Assembly: GCA_900554335.1 (NCBI GenBank)
Contig: USGT01000001.1
Coordinates: forward strand, 115,631 to 179,630
Length of the DNA stretch: 64,000 bases
DNA from: an uncultured Oscillospiraceae bacterium
GTDB taxonomy: Bacteria > Bacillota > Clostridia > Oscillospirales > Acutalibacteraceae
Reading direction: 5' to 3'
The notes beneath the pieces are model-generated. The model was not told where the DNA came from. It did no database searches and saw only the letters and a list, made by a program, of their open reading frames with translations. Numbering within the stretch: position 1 is the first letter of the stretch; every line of letters begins with the position of its first letter. Shown piece by piece: positions 34,382-43,718 of this stretch. A program made the position numbers and the translations under genes.

Positions 34382-35743
34382 ATGAGTATTGATAAAGGAA
34401 GTAAAGACAGAGATCTATGCTGTTCATTTTGTGGAAAACCTCAGTACGAAGCGAGAAAGTTGGTTGCGGGCCCGGGGGTTTGCATTTGCGATGAATGCAT
34501 TGATCTTTGCATAAATATTTTGGAAAATGAAGTTCCTGGGTTCAAAGGCAGAGAAATTGCGCACTCGAAAGATGAAGCGCCTGAAATTAAAAGCGGCAGC
34601 AAAGAAAAAATTTTGCCTAAACCGCAGGAAATAAAAAAATATCTTGATGAATATGTTATAGGCCAAGATCGTGCTAAAGTTGCGCTTTCTGTTGCGGTTT
34701 ATAACCATTATAAAAGAATATTCTTTGGCAAAGAAGACGAAAACGTTGAGATCAAAAAGAGCAATATTTTGCTTCTTGGTCCGACGGGCGTTGGAAAAAC
34801 GCTTTTGGCTCAAACTTTAGCAAAAATTTTGGATGTTCCTTTTGCAATTGCAGACGCTACAACGCTTACTGAAGCAGGATATGTGGGCGAAGATGTTGAA
34901 AACATTCTTTTAAGATTGATTCAAGCAGCTGATTATGACGTTGAAAAAGCGCAATGCGGCATAATTTATGTTGATGAGATTGATAAAATTGCAAGGAAAT
35001 CCGAAAATGCTTCCATCACGAGGGATGTTAGCGGCGAGGGTGTTCAGCAAGCACTTTTGAAAATCTTGGAAGGAACAACTTCCGCAGTGCCTCCAAAAGG
35101 CGGCAGGAAGCACCCTCAGCAGGAATTCATTCAAATTGACACTTCAAATATTCTTTTCATTTGCGGCGGTGCTTTTGAAGGAATTGAAAAAATAATCGAA
35201 AAAAGAATTCACACTTCTTCGCTCGGCTTTGGCGCTGAAGTTAAAACAAGGAAAGAAATTGACTCAACTGATTGGATGAGCAAGGTTATTCCTCAAGATT
35301 TCGTTAAATATGGCCTTATTCCTGAACTCGTTGGAAGAATGCCGGTTATCACTTCGCTTAAAGGTCTTGACGAAGATGCCCTAGTGAGAATTCTTGCAGA
35401 ACCGAAAGATTCTCTTATTAAACAATACAAGAGGCTTTTCGAGCTTGATAAAGTTGAGCTTGTTTTCGAAGATTCCGCTTTGAGAGCCATTGCTAAAAAA
35501 GCCATAAAAAGAAACATTGGTGCAAGAGGTCTTCGCTCGATTATTGAAGAAACGCTTCAGAGCGTAATGTTCGAAGTGCCTTCTAACCATAAAATCGAGA
35601 AAGTTATCATCGATGGCGATGTGGTTAACGGCGAAAAAGAGCCGGAATTCATATATAATGAAAACAGAAAGCCAATTATGATTTCCATAAATCCGGATAA
35701 ACTTAAGAGTAAAAATAAACCAAAAGATAATGCTGCACCGTAA
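34382..35743 (+). CDS. clpX: ATP-dependent Clp protease ATP-binding subunit ClpX
   Basis: A 453-residue AAA+ unfoldase. N-terminal zinc-binding domain with CSFCGKPQYEARKLVAGPG and CDECIDLC; Walker A GPTGVGKT; VDEIDKIARK (Walker B); sensor and GFGAEV pore region. I place the start at ATG 34382 (MSIDKGSK) behind GGTGGG; an upstream in-frame ATG at 34304 lies in the intergenic hairpin. It feeds ClpP. Confidence 0.95.
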   Translation: MSIDKGSKDRDLCCSFCGKPQYEARKLVAGPGVCICDECIDLCINILENEVPGFKGREIAHSKDEAPEIKSGSKEKILPKPQEIKKYLDEYVIGQDRAKVALSVAVYNHYKRIFFGKEDENVEIKKSNILLLGPTGVGKTLLAQTLAKILDVPFAIADATTLTEAGYVGEDVENILLRLIQAADYDVEKAQCGIIYVDEIDKIARKSENASITRDVSGEGVQQALLKILEGTTSAVPPKGGRKHPQQEFIQIDTSNILFICGGAFEGIEKIIEKRIHTSSLGFGAEVKTRKEIDSTDWMSKVIPQDFVKYGLIPELVGRMPVITSLKGLDEDALVRILAEPKDSLIKQYKRLFELDKVELVFEDSALRAIAKKAIKRNIGARGLRSIIEETLQSVMFEVPSNHKIEKVIIDGDVVNGEKEPEFIYNENRKPIMISINPDKLKSKNKPKDNAAP

Positions 35744-35763
35744 AATTTTGGAGGTGATTTAAA

Positions 35764-38115
35764 ATAGAAGAGATAAATTTAGAAGAGAAAACCCTTCCCG
35801 TGATTTCTCTTTGCGATTTTGTTATGTTTCCTGATTTAATTCTTCATTTTGATATCAGCAAAAAAGCTTCGCTAAACGCCGTTAGCGAGGCTACTCGCGC
35901 TAATGAAGAAATATTTTTGGTTGCAAAAAAAGATGCAAACAAAGAAAGTTTTGACGAAAATAATTATTATTCTGTTGGAACTATTGTTAAAGTTAGAGAA
36001 ATTTTAAAGCAAGGCACGGATTTCATGAGAATTTTGGTGGAAGGAATTTGCCGTGCAAAGGCTACTGAATTTTTCGAAAGTGAAGATTGCATAAGGGCTA
36101 AAGTTATTAAAGCCATGCCTTTGGTGGCTCAAAACGACCCCTTTGATGAAGCGCTTTGCTCAAAAGTTAAGGACATGTTTGCCGAATATCTTGCGCTTTC
36201 ATGCATGAATTCGAAAGAAATTGCCAGCGATCTTATTTTCGATCTTACTAACTGCGACGACATGAGTAAAATTGCGGATTACGTGGCAACTAATGTTTCG
36301 TTTAAATTTGAAATTAAGCAGTCGCTTCTCGAAGAAGAAACCCCTTTGATTAGGCTTCAGAAAATTTTGGTTTTGCTTTTAAAAGAAATTGAAATCTTGA
36401 AACTCAAAAATGAAATTTCGCTCAAAACAAAAACCAGCATGGATAAATCTCAGAAAGAGTATTTTTTAAGAGAGCAAATGAGAGTAATTTCGCAAGAGCT
36501 TGGCGAAGATTCCGACCCTGGCAGCGAAGCTCATGAATACATGAAAAAAATTGAAATGCTTTCGCTTCCTAGTGAAGTTCGCGAGAAACTGATTAAAGAA
36601 TGCAAAAATTTTGCAAGAACTCCTTCGAGTTCTCCGGACGCAAACATTCAAAGGAATTACCTTGAATTTTGCCTTTCGCTTCCGTGGAATACTTCCGACA
36701 AAGAAACTATTAATATTAAAAAAGCTGAAAAAATTCTCGATGCCGAGCATTACGGCCTTAAAGATGTTAAAAAGCGCATAATAGAATTTTTGGCGGTTAA
36801 AAAACTTGCTTCTGATGTTAAAGGCCAGATTATTTGCCTTTCAGGCCCGCCTGGAGTGGGTAAGACTTCTATTGCTAAATCGCTTGCCAAGGCTATTAAC
36901 AGAAAATACGTCAGGATTTCTCTTGGTGGGGTTAACGATGAAAGCGAAATTCGCGGCCACAGAAAAACTTACATAGGAGCAATGCCGGGCAGGATTATGG
37001 CAGCTATAAGCCAGGTTAAAACTAATAACCCGCTTATTTTGCTGGATGAAATCGACAAGCTTTCGAAAGATTACAAAGGCGACCCCGCTGCTGCACTTTT
37101 GGAGGTTTTAGACCCTGAACAGAATGCCAATTTCCACGATAGATATGTGGACGTGCCTTTTGACCTGAGCAATGTTATGTTCATTGTGACGGCTAACGAC
37201 AAGCATGCGATTCCCGGCCCGCTTTACGACCGCATGGAAATTATTGAGCTTTATAGCTACAGTTACGAGGATAAATTTAACATTGCGAAAGACCATTTAA
37301 TCCCCAAGCAGCTCAAACGCCATGGCCTTACGAGAAGAAATTTTGGCATTAGCGACGACGCGCTTAGAAAATTAATTGAATGCTACACGAAAGAAGCGGG
37401 CGTAAGGGAGCTTGAAAGAAAAATCGCTTCAATTATGAGGAAAATTGCCACGGGGATAGTTTCCGGCGAGGCTAAATCTGTTTTTGTTGATGAAGAAAAT
37501 CTGGTGGCGTTTCTTGGCCCTGAAAAATTCAAAAAAGAAATTCATGAAAAAGAGAATCAAATTGGCGTTGTGAATGGCCTTGCTTGGACTGCTGTTGGCG
37601 GTGAGCTTCTTCCTATTGAAGTTGCTTTGATGAAGGGCAAAGGCAAGCTTCAGCTCACGGGTTCGCTCGGAGACGTCATGAAGGAATCGGCTCAAATTGC
37701 GCTTAGTTACATAAGAAGTAATGCTGAAAAGCTTGGAATTAAACCTGATTTTCACGATAAATTTGACATTCATATTCATGCTCCTGAAGGCGCTGTGCCG
37801 AAAGATGGCCCTTCTGCAGGCGTCACGATGACAACCGCGCTGGTTTCTGCGCTGAGCAAAAAGCCGGTTTATTCAAGCGTTGCTATGACGGGCGAAATCA
37901 CATTAACGGGCAAGGTTCTTCCGATTGGCGGGCTTAAAGAAAAAACTATGGCGGCTTATAAAGAAGGAATCAAAACCGTGATTATTCCTTCAGGAAACAA
38001 AAACGACCTTCAAAAAATAGACGATGTAGTTAAAAATTCGGTTAAATTCGTGACTGCCGAAACTTTAGAAACGGTGTTTGAAAATTCACTTGAAACAAGG
38101 AATACTAAAAAATGA
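35764..38115 (+). CDS. lon: ATP-dependent Lon protease, apparent ATA start
   Basis: A Lon protease of 783 residues: N-terminal substrate domain, AAA+ domain with GPPGVGKTS and LLDEIDKLSK, and serine protease domain with catalytic Ser in KDGPSAGVTM and Lys in LPIGGLKEKTM. The first standard start is GTG 35800, but it has no ribosome binding site and would remove the LP of the LPVISL motif that the family begins with. GGAGGTGAT at 35751 is followed 5 bases later by ATA 35764, in frame, giving EINLEEKTLPVISL. I therefore use ATA. Its stop overlaps engB. Confidence 0.9.
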   Translation: MEEINLEEKTLPVISLCDFVMFPDLILHFDISKKASLNAVSEATRANEEIFLVAKKDANKESFDENNYYSVGTIVKVREILKQGTDFMRILVEGICRAKATEFFESEDCIRAKVIKAMPLVAQNDPFDEALCSKVKDMFAEYLALSCMNSKEIASDLIFDLTNCDDMSKIADYVATNVSFKFEIKQSLLEEETPLIRLQKILVLLLKEIEILKLKNEISLKTKTSMDKSQKEYFLREQMRVISQELGEDSDPGSEAHEYMKKIEMLSLPSEVREKLIKECKNFARTPSSSPDANIQRNYLEFCLSLPWNTSDKETINIKKAEKILDAEHYGLKDVKKRIIEFLAVKKLASDVKGQIICLSGPPGVGKTSIAKSLAKAINRKYVRISLGGVNDESEIRGHRKTYIGAMPGRIMAAISQVKTNNPLILLDEIDKLSKDYKGDPAAALLEVLDPEQNANFHDRYVDVPFDLSNVMFIVTANDKHAIPGPLYDRMEIIELYSYSYEDKFNIAKDHLIPKQLKRHGLTRRNFGISDDALRKLIECYTKEAGVRELERKIASIMRKIATGIVSGEAKSVFVDEENLVAFLGPEKFKKEIHEKENQIGVVNGLAWTAVGGELLPIEVALMKGKGKLQLTGSLGDVMKESAQIALSYIRSNAEKLGIKPDFHDKFDIHIHAPEGAVPKDGPSAGVTMTTALVSALSKKPVYSSVAMTGEITLTGKVLPIGGLKEKTMAAYKEGIKTVIIPSGNKNDLQKIDDVVKNSVKFVTAETLETVFENSLETRNTKK

Positions 38116-38708
38116 TAAATTTTAATAAAGCAGAATTTTTGAGTTCTGTGGGTAATTTAAAACAAATGAAGAAAGACGACCTGCCTCAGGTTGTTTTTTC
38201 CGGCAGGTCAAATGTTGGGAAATCTTCGCTTATAAACAAAATTCTTAACAGGAAATCTCTTGCCAGAGTGAGCAATAAGCCTGGCAAAACTATCAATATA
38301 AATTTTTATAATGTTGGAAACATAAGGTTTGTGGACCTCCCAGGTTACGGCTACGCGAGGGTTTCTTTTGAAGAAAAAAAGCGCTGGTCGAAGCTGATTG
38401 AAGGATATTTCGAAGAAAATAAAAATATCGCGCTGGTTATTCAAATAATTGACATGCGCCACCCTCCGTCGGTTTTGGACATTCAAATGATAGACTTTTT
38501 GAAAAGCAAGGGCTACCCATTTATTATTGTTACTTCAAAGAGTGACAAACTCAGAAAAATGGCCAGAGCTGAAAGAGAAGAGCTTTTGAAAGAAGAGCTC
38601 AAAAATTACGAAGATGTTGAAAGAATCGCTTTTTCTTCTTTAAACGGCGAGGGAGTAGACAAGCTTAAAAATAAAATTACTTATTATTGCGAGGAAGTGA
38701 GAAAGTAA
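38112..38708 (+). CDS. engB: Ribosome biogenesis GTPase EngB (YsxC/YihA)
   Basis: A 198-residue GTPase with GRSNVGKSSLIN (G1), DLPGYGYARV (G3), and TSKSDKL (G4, TKxD-like). It functions in 50S assembly. Start ATG 38112 overlaps lon's stop (ATGA); lon-engB order is standard in Firmicutes. Confidence 0.95.
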   Translation: MINFNKAEFLSSVGNLKQMKKDDLPQVVFSGRSNVGKSSLINKILNRKSLARVSNKPGKTININFYNVGNIRFVDLPGYGYARVSFEEKKRWSKLIEGYFEENKNIALVIQIIDMRHPPSVLDIQMIDFLKSKGYPFIIVTSKSDKLRKMARAEREELLKEELKNYEDVERIAFSSLNGEGVDKLKNKITYYCEEVRK

Positions 38709-38709
38709 A

Positions 38710-41307
38710 ATGTGCGAGTGTATGAACAAAAATTATAACCCAAAAGAAGTTGAAGATAAAATCTATGAAAATTGGGAAAAAAGCGGATATTTCTCCGCGA
38801 GCGTTGATGAAAATAAAAAGCCTTACAGCGTTATTATGCCTCCGCCGAACGTAACAGGTAATTTACATATGGGCCATGCTCTTGACCAAACCATGCAAGA
38901 TATTTTAATAAGGTTCAAAAGAATGCAGGGTTACTCTGCGCTTTGGATTCCCGGAACAGACCATGCCTCGATTGCAACTGAAGCAAAAGTTGTGCAAGAA
39001 CTTGAAAAAGAAGGCCTTTCGAAAGAAAAAATCGGAAGGGAAGAATTTTTAAAACGCGCATGGCAATGGAAGGAAAAATACGGCGGGAACATCAAAAAGC
39101 AGCTTAGAAAACTTGGAATTTCTTGCGATTGGGCAAGAGAACGTTTCACCATGGACGAAGGCTGCTCGGAGGCAGTTAAAGAATATTTCTTAAGACTTTA
39201 TGAAAAAGGCCTTATTTACCGCGGCGAAAGAATCATAAATTGGTGCCCGAATTGCAAAACTTCTATTTCTGACGCTGAGGTTGAGTTCAAAGAGCAAGAC
39301 AGCCATTTTTGGCATCTTAAGTATTATTTGGTTGGCAGCGAGGAGTATCTTGAAGTTGCGACTACTCGCCCTGAAACTATTTTCGGAGATGTTGCGGTTG
39401 CGGTTAACCCGAATGATGAAAGATACAAAAAATTCGTTGGCAAAGAAGTGACTATTCCGCTCGTTGGAAGAAAAATTCCTGTCATTGCTGATGGTTACGT
39501 TGACATCGAAGTTGGAACAGGCGTTTTGAAAATTACTCCTGCGCATGACCCGAACGACTTTGAAGTTGGGGCGAGGCATAATTTGCCTATTATAAAGGTG
39601 ATGGACGAAAAGGCCTTTATGAACGAAAAAGCCGGGGAATATGCGGGCCTTGAAAGATTCGAAGCTAGGAAGAAACTCGTTAAAGAGCTCGAAACCCGCG
39701 GATTCATCGCAAAAATTGAAGATATCAAACACAATGTGGGAACTTGCTACAGGTGCCAAACCACGATTGAACCGAGCGTTTCGATGCAATGGTTTGTTAA
39801 AATGAAACCTCTTGCGGAAATGGCGATTAAATCTTTGAAAGAAAAAGAAACCGTTTTTGTTCCTGAAAGATTCACAAAAATTTACTACCACTGGATGGAA
39901 AACATCAAAGATTGGTGCATTTCTCGCCAGCTTTGGTGGGGGCATAGAATTCCCGCATGGTACTGCGATGATTGCGGCGAAATAGTCGTTTCGAAAGAAG
40001 AAATTTCAAAATGCCCGAAATGCGGCAGTTCGAAATTAACTCCAGAAAGCGACACCCTTGACACCTGGTTTTCTTCAGGGCTTTGGCCGTTTTCAACTCT
40101 TGGCTGGCCGGAAAAAACTCCCGAACTTGATTATTTCTTCCCGGCGAGCACTTTGGTTACCGGGCATGATTTAATTTTCTTCTGGATTGCGAGGATGATA
40201 GTTGCTTCTGACGTGATGATGGGCAGATCTCCTTTCGAAAGAGTTTTAATTCACGGCCTCGTGAGGGATTCCCAAGGAAGAAAAATGTCGAAATCTCTCG
40301 GAAATGGAATTGACCCGCTTGAAATAATTGATTCCTACGGCGCTGACGCTCTTAGGTTTTCTTTAATGCTTGGCAACAGCCCAGGCAATGACCTGAGATT
40401 TTACACCGAAAAGGTTGAATCTAGCAGGAATTTTGCGAATAAAATTTGGAACGCAGCTAGATTTATTCACATGAAAGCTGAAAATAAAGAAAAGCCTGAA
40501 AGCTTCACCCTTGCTGACAGGTGGATTCTCAGCAGGCTTAACAGGGTTATAAATGAAGTTATAACCAACCTTGATAACCTCGATTTAGGCCTTGCGGCTC
40601 AGAAGCTTTATGATTTCGTTTGGAATGAATTTTGCGATTGGTATATAGAATTTTCGAAGCTTTCGTCTGAGGGCTATGTTCTTCTTCACGTTATTAAGAA
40701 CATTTTGCAGCTTATTCATCCGTTCATGCCGTTTATAACCGAAGAAATTTGGAAGACTTTTGATTTTTCAAACGAATCTATCATGATTTCTAAATATCCC
40801 GAGTGCGATGAATCCTTGATTGATGAAAAAGCCGAAAAAGAAATTCAAATTTTAATGACGGTTATTAAATCAATCAGGAATATGAGAAGGGAAATGAACG
40901 TCCCGCAAAACAAGAGGCCGCTCGTTTACCTTGAAGTTGCTGACGATGAAATTAAAAATATTTTGGAGCAAAGCAAAGAGGCGATTTGCAAGCTTTCTTT
41001 CGCAGGAAACATAGAAATTTCTAGCTCAGTTCAAAAAGAAAAATGTGCCAGTGCGGTTAACGAATATGCTAAAATTTATATTCCGCTTGGTGAGTTAGTT
41101 GATAAAAACGCTGAAATTGCAAGGCTCACAAAAGAGCTTGAAAACGCTAAAAAACAGCTCGAAAGCACTTCGAAAAGGCTTCTTGACGAGAACTTTACTT
41201 CCAAAGCGCCTGAAAAAGTAATAAATGGTGCCAAAGAAATGAAGGCGAGCCTTGAAAATAAAGTCCAAAACCTTTTAAATAGCATAAGCGAGCTTCGTGA
41301 AATTTAA
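38710..41307 (+). CDS. valS: Valyl-tRNA synthetase
   Basis: An 865-residue class I aminoacyl-tRNA synthetase. HIGH-type motif in PPNVTGNLHMGHALDQ, KMSKS in GRKMSKSLGNGIDPLE, CP1 editing domain (about 185-330), zinc-like C-x-x-C pairs near 415, anticodon-binding helices, and C-terminal coiled coil (about 800-865). It charges tRNA-Val; a tRNA-Val gene is at the right edge of the window. Start ATG 38710, one base after engB. Confidence 0.96.
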   Translation: MCECMNKNYNPKEVEDKIYENWEKSGYFSASVDENKKPYSVIMPPPNVTGNLHMGHALDQTMQDILIRFKRMQGYSALWIPGTDHASIATEAKVVQELEKEGLSKEKIGREEFLKRAWQWKEKYGGNIKKQLRKLGISCDWARERFTMDEGCSEAVKEYFLRLYEKGLIYRGERIINWCPNCKTSISDAEVEFKEQDSHFWHLKYYLVGSEEYLEVATTRPETIFGDVAVAVNPNDERYKKFVGKEVTIPLVGRKIPVIADGYVDIEVGTGVLKITPAHDPNDFEVGARHNLPIIKVMDEKAFMNEKAGEYAGLERFEARKKLVKELETRGFIAKIEDIKHNVGTCYRCQTTIEPSVSMQWFVKMKPLAEMAIKSLKEKETVFVPERFTKIYYHWMENIKDWCISRQLWWGHRIPAWYCDDCGEIVVSKEEISKCPKCGSSKLTPESDTLDTWFSSGLWPFSTLGWPEKTPELDYFFPASTLVTGHDLIFFWIARMIVASDVMMGRSPFERVLIHGLVRDSQGRKMSKSLGNGIDPLEIIDSYGADALRFSLMLGNSPGNDLRFYTEKVESSRNFANKIWNAARFIHMKAENKEKPESFTLADRWILSRLNRVINEVITNLDNLDLGLAAQKLYDFVWNEFCDWYIEFSKLSSEGYVLLHVIKNILQLIHPFMPFITEEIWKTFDFSNESIMISKYPECDESLIDEKAEKEIQILMTVIKSIRNMRREMNVPQNKRPLVYLEVADDEIKNILEQSKEAICKLSFAGNIEISSSVQKEKCASAVNEYAKIYIPLGELVDKNAEIARLTKELENAKKQLESTSKRLLDENFTSKAPEKVINGAKEMKASLENKVQNLLNSISELREI

Positions 41308-41333
41308 TCGACTAGATTCTACAAAAAAATAAG

Positions 41334-41382
41334 CAGGAAACCTTTATCCTAATAAATGGAAGTGGGTTTTCTGTTTTTTTAT
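41334..41382 (+). terminator. Intrinsic terminator after valS
   Basis: CAGGAAACC pairs with GGGTTTTCTG at the ends of a long hairpin, followed by TTTTTTTATTTT. It separates valS from the sporulation operon. Confidence 0.65.
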
Positions 41383-41434
41383 TTTAAAAAAGGAGTTGAA
41401 AACTAAAGATTTTAAAAATACAGGAGGTTAAAGT

Positions 41435-41755
41435 ATGGGAGTTAAGTTGTCAGTCGAAAACAGCGCCATGACGGCTTTTATTGAAGGCGACATCGATCAT
41501 CACACCGCAAAAGAAATAAGAGAAATAATTGACGCAAACATAGGAAGATATTCGCCGAAACTTCTTTATCTTGATTTTAGCGGTGTTCCGTTTATGGATA
41601 GTTCAGGAATAGGCCTTATTATGGGAAGATTTAGAGCGGTGAGCAGTTTAAAAGGTAAGTTAAAAGTGGTTAACATACCTAAAAATCTCGAAAGAATGAT
41701 AAGACTTTCGGGGCTTGCGTCGCTTGGAATATTCGAAAAGGAGGAAGTTAAATGA
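41435..41755 (+). CDS. spoIIAA: Anti-sigma F factor antagonist SpoIIAA
   Basis: A 106-residue STAS-domain protein. The phosphorylated serine is in PFMDSSGIGLIMG (S56 or S57, matching Ser58 of B. subtilis). Dephospho-SpoIIAA displaces sigma F from SpoIIAB in the forespore. Start ATG 41435 with strong CAGGAGG. It overlaps spoIIAB at ATGA; the three-gene order spoIIAA-spoIIAB-sigF is the classic operon, normally under Spo0A and sigma H control. Confidence 0.96.
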   Translation: MGVKLSVENSAMTAFIEGDIDHHTAKEIREIIDANIGRYSPKLLYLDFSGVPFMDSSGIGLIMGRFRAVSSLKGKLKVVNIPKNLERMIRLSGLASLGIFEKEEVK

Positions 41756-42204
41756 GTGAAGTAATTAACGAGATGAATTTAAATTTTTTGAGCCGGTCGT
41801 GCAATGAAGGTTTTGCGAGAACTTCGATTGCTGCATTTGTTTCTCAGCTTGACCCGACGATTGATGAACTTGCTGACATTAAAACTGCCGTTTCAGAGGC
41901 TGTGACCAATTGCATTGTTCACGGCTATAAATCAGGCATTGGCAAAATTTACATATCTTCTAAAATTTACGATAACGGCAAAATTGTTATAAAAATCAAA
42001 GACAAAGGTTGTGGAATCCCTGACGTTAAGCAGGCTATGGAGCCGCTTTTCACAACCGGCGGAAGCGAAAGATCCGGCCTTGGTTTTGCGGTTATGCAAA
42101 GTTTTATGGACAAAATAAAAGTTATTTCAAAACCTGAAAAGGGTACGAGCGTTACGCTTCAAAAATTCATAATTCGCAAACCGACCGTAAAAAATGAAAA
42201 ATAA
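41752..42204 (+). CDS. spoIIAB: Anti-sigma F factor/kinase SpoIIAB
   Basis: A 150-residue GHKL kinase. N-box EAVTNCIVHGY, G-box KDKGCGIPD, and GGSERSGLGFAVM (G2). It binds and inhibits sigma F and phosphorylates SpoIIAA. Start ATG 41752 overlaps the spoIIAA stop; its 3' end overlaps sigF by 11 bases, so the operon is coupled. Confidence 0.96.
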   Translation: MSEVINEMNLNFLSRSCNEGFARTSIAAFVSQLDPTIDELADIKTAVSEAVTNCIVHGYKSGIGKIYISSKIYDNGKIVIKIKDKGCGIPDVKQAMEPLFTTGGSERSGLGFAVMQSFMDKIKVISKPEKGTSVTLQKFIIRKPTVKNEK

Positions 42205-42835
42205 AATAGATATCGAAGAAAACTTAGGTCTAGTGCACCTTTGCTGCCAAAGATTCAGGGGCAAAACTGCTGAATACGATGAGCTCTTTCAGTGCGGGTG
42301 CATCGGGCTTATTAAAGCGGCAAAAAATTTTGACTTTTCACGAAATATCAAGTTTTCAACCTATGCTGTTCCCGTGATTTTGGGCGAAATCAGGGCTTTT
42401 TTCAGAGATAACAATCTTTTGAAAGTGAGCCGAAATTTAAAAGACCTTTCTTTTAAAATAAAAAAGTTCAGCGAAAAATTTGCCGCCGAAAATTCTAGAG
42501 AACCAAGCATAAACGAGATTTGTGCGGCTTTAGATGCAGACACTGAGCAGGTTTTGGAAGCTCTTGAAATAAATAAGCCCCTTGTTTCGCTTGACGATGA
42601 TAATCAAAAAAACAAGGAGCCTGCGGCCGATTTTGAAGATGAAAATATTTCGTTTAGGGTGGCTTTATCCGGCGCGATGCAAAACTTTAAACCGGATGAT
42701 AAAAAGCTCATTTACCTAAGGTTTTTCAAGCTTGAAACGCAAGCATCAGTAGCGAAAAAGCTAGGAATGACGCAGGTTCAGGTTTCAAGGAGAGAAAAAG
42801 CCTTGATAAAAGAGCTAAGAAAAAAACTAGTTTGA
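42194..42835 (+). CDS. sigF: RNA polymerase sigma factor sigma-F
   Basis: A 213-residue sigma-70 factor with region 2 (ELFQCGCIGLIKAAKNFDFS, KFSTYAVPVILGEIRAFFRD) and region 4 (LIYLRFFKLETQASVAKKLG then QVSRREKALI). The gene order makes it sigma F, the first forespore factor. Start ATG 42194. Confidence 0.95.
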   Translation: MKNKIDIEENLGLVHLCCQRFRGKTAEYDELFQCGCIGLIKAAKNFDFSRNIKFSTYAVPVILGEIRAFFRDNNLLKVSRNLKDLSFKIKKFSEKFAAENSREPSINEICAALDADTEQVLEALEINKPLVSLDDDNQKNKEPAADFEDENISFRVALSGAMQNFKPDDKKLIYLRFFKLETQASVAKKLGMTQVQVSRREKALIKELRKKLV

Positions 42836-42838
42836 TTA

Positions 42839-43702
42839 TTAAAGATTTTCTGCTATTTCAATTAATTTTTTAAGCCTGTGGTTAACGCCGGATTTACTCA
42901 CTGGCTTTTCGCAAAGGTTTGAAAGCTCTTTCAACGAAACGTAAGGGTTTTCAAGCCTTAATTTTGCGATTTCTTTTAGATTTTCAGGCAGGCTTTCGAG
43001 CTTTTTATGCCTGATAATTTTTTTAATCGCTTTTATGTGCTCTGAAGAAGAACCTGTAATTTTCGAAAGGTTAGCGGTTTCGAAGTTAGTAGTTCGATTG
43101 ATGTTATTCCTGACTTCTTTTATCATTTTCACCTGAATGAATTCCATAGCGCAGGAATTCGCACCGATTAAAACCAGGAAATCTTTTATTTTTTCATTTC
43201 CTTTTATGTAAACAAAATAGCTGCCGCGCCTTTTTATTATCTTGGGGTCTAGTTTGATTTGCTCGAGGTTTTTAAGCGCATCCATGAGAATATTGCATAA
43301 ATCTAGAGAAGATAAATGAAACTCAAGATGATAATCAACCTGCGGATTAGTTATGCTCCCGCAGGATAAAAACGCGCCCGAAATGAAAGCTTCTAAGTTT
43401 TGAGGCTTGGAAGAAATTAAATCTTTCAAAATTTTTTGGTTTGAATCCATTTTGAATAAATACAAAGTTTTTTTTGCGGTTTTAAGGGTTTCTTTTTCAA
43501 GCTTAAGAAGCGGCAACGCAAATGAAACCAGCAAGGAGAGCTTTTCGGCCACTTCTTTGTTTTCGTAAGAGACTAAAAAGCTTTCTTCTTTGAATTTTCC
43601 TCCAAAAACGAGCATTCCTTGCAGTTTTGCCGTGGCTTCTTGCAAATTTTCGTTTTTGACGGATGATATTTCATTTTTAACTTTGCTTGCAAATGAATTC
43701 AT
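42839..43702 (-). CDS. whiA: WhiA, DNA-binding protein
   Basis: A 287-residue protein with an N-terminal LAGLIDADG-endonuclease-like fold and a C-terminal helix-turn-helix (about 215-287) with SKITGSSSEHIKAIKKI, YVSLKELSNLCEKPVSKSGVNHRLKKL. It acts in cell division and chromosome segregation in Firmicutes and in sporulation in Streptomyces. Convergent with sigF, 3 bases between the stops. Start ATG 43702 behind GCGAGGG. Confidence 0.93.
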   Translation of the reverse strand: MNSFASKVKNEISSVKNENLQEATAKLQGMLVFGGKFKEESFLVSYENKEVAEKLSLLVSFALPLLKLEKETLKTAKKTLYLFKMDSNQKILKDLISSKPQNLEAFISGAFLSCGSITNPQVDYHLEFHLSSLDLCNILMDALKNLEQIKLDPKIIKRRGSYFVYIKGNEKIKDFLVLIGANSCAMEFIQVKMIKEVRNNINRTTNFETANLSKITGSSSEHIKAIKKIIRHKKLESLPENLKEIAKLRLENPYVSLKELSNLCEKPVSKSGVNHRLKKLIEIAENL

Positions 43703-43718
43703 AATTCCCTCGCAATTT

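Noticed and set aside
41390..41415. Sigma-H promoter before spoIIAA
   Set aside because: AAAGGAGTTG and a GATTTT block have about the right spacing, but the resulting start point would leave almost no leader before the ribosome binding site. Not supported.
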